Assembly: GCA_013329355.1 (NCBI GenBank)
Contig: DUKK01000225.1
Location: 1 to 15,363, forward strand
Direction: 5' to 3'
Origin: Candidatus Poseidoniaceae archaeon
GTDB taxonomy: Archaea > Thermoplasmatota > Poseidoniia > Poseidoniales > Poseidoniaceae
DNA: 15,363 nt
Notes under the pieces: generated by a model
The model's input: only the letters and a program-made list of their open reading frames with translations
Database searches by the model: none
What the model was told of the DNA's origin: nothing
Shown: piece by piece, positions 15,253 to 15,363 of the stretch
Layout: each line of letters begins with the position of its first letter
Numbering within the stretch: the first letter of the stretch is position 1
Made by a program: the position numbers and the translations under genes

Positions 15253-15288
15253 ATCCCGAGAGGGTTTTCGTAAACAGGGGTGTAGGGA

Positions 15289-15363
15289 ATGGCGAGAAAA
15301 CTTCCCACACAACCAACTGTTAACATCGGGTTAGTAGGTCACGTTGACCACGGTAAGACCACT
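15289..15363 (+). CDS. eif2g: Translation initiation factor aIF2 gamma, 3'-truncated by window end
   Basis: Only 25 codons are present. They read a short Arg/Lys-containing start, then QPTVNIGLVGHVDHGKTT (residues 8-25), the G1 (P-loop) of translation GTPases with the VNIGxVGHVDHGKTT form typical of archaeal and eukaryotic eIF2-gamma; EF-Tu, EF-1alpha and SelB starts differ. The gamma subunit carries initiator tRNA to the small subunit with GTP. The gene order S6e then aIF2-gamma is conserved in archaea and supports the assignment. ATG 15289 is preceded by GGGGTG (15277-15282), a plausible ribosome-binding site 6 bases before it. The gene continues beyond the window. Confidence 0.92.
   Translation, partial: MARKLPTQPTVNIGLVGHVDHGKTT

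Noticed and set aside
15255..15268. CCC-GAGA-GGG then TTTT as a terminator between S6e and aIF2-gamma
   Set aside because: A 3-bp stem is too weak, and these two genes are usually co-transcribed in archaea.

Overview
The window is about 15.4 kb of densely packed, AT-leaning archaeal DNA. Archaeal origin rests on the right end: an Orc1/Cdc6 initiator, an archaeal-type diphthamide synthase Dph2, ribosomal protein S6e, and the first 25 codons of translation factor aIF2-gamma directly after S6e, which is a conserved archaeal gene order. An archaeal-type hypoxanthine phosphoribosyltransferase supports this. The acyl-CoA dehydrogenase and M61 peptidase suggest a heterotroph. My best guess is a Thermoplasmatota relative such as a marine group II/III archaeon; that is inference, since no rRNA is present. 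I found 17 genes, no tRNA, rRNA, CRISPR array or mobile element, and no gene-free stretch longer than about 125 bp. Eight of the 17 chosen starts are GTG or TTG.

Left part (1-2226): an unrecognised protein that may begin upstream of the window, then a convergent DUF2085-type membrane protein whose stop abuts it with no gap. A divergent gene follows, encoding a membrane-anchored Smr-like domain.

Middle left (2255-7026): a co-directional run of a bacterio-opsin-activator-type HTH protein, a divergent PCMT-like methyltransferase with a C-terminal extension, a HEAT-like repeat protein and an M61 peptidase with a PDZ domain. The last three are joined by 4-bp stop/start overlaps (GTGA, ATGA), so they are probably one transcription and translation unit. 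The mix of isoaspartate-repair-like enzyme, helical scaffold and peptidase hints at protein quality control, but no single function can be proved.

Middle right (7019-11165): a convergent ParB/SerK-fold protein, then a divergent class II (bacterial-type) CCA-adding nucleotidyltransferase, which is unexpected in an archaeon. Next are a protein with two perfect EF-hands, a long acidic linker and a possible OB-fold, and a convergent acyl-CoA dehydrogenase.

Right part (11286-15363): a plus-strand informational and nucleotide cluster. It holds a GcvH-like protein lacking the lipoyl lysine at the canonical position, hypoxanthine phosphoribosyltransferase, Dph2, Orc1/Cdc6 preceded by a 7-bp perfect hairpin, S6e, and the truncated aIF2-gamma. 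The first three genes are overlapping or nearly so and are likely co-transcribed.
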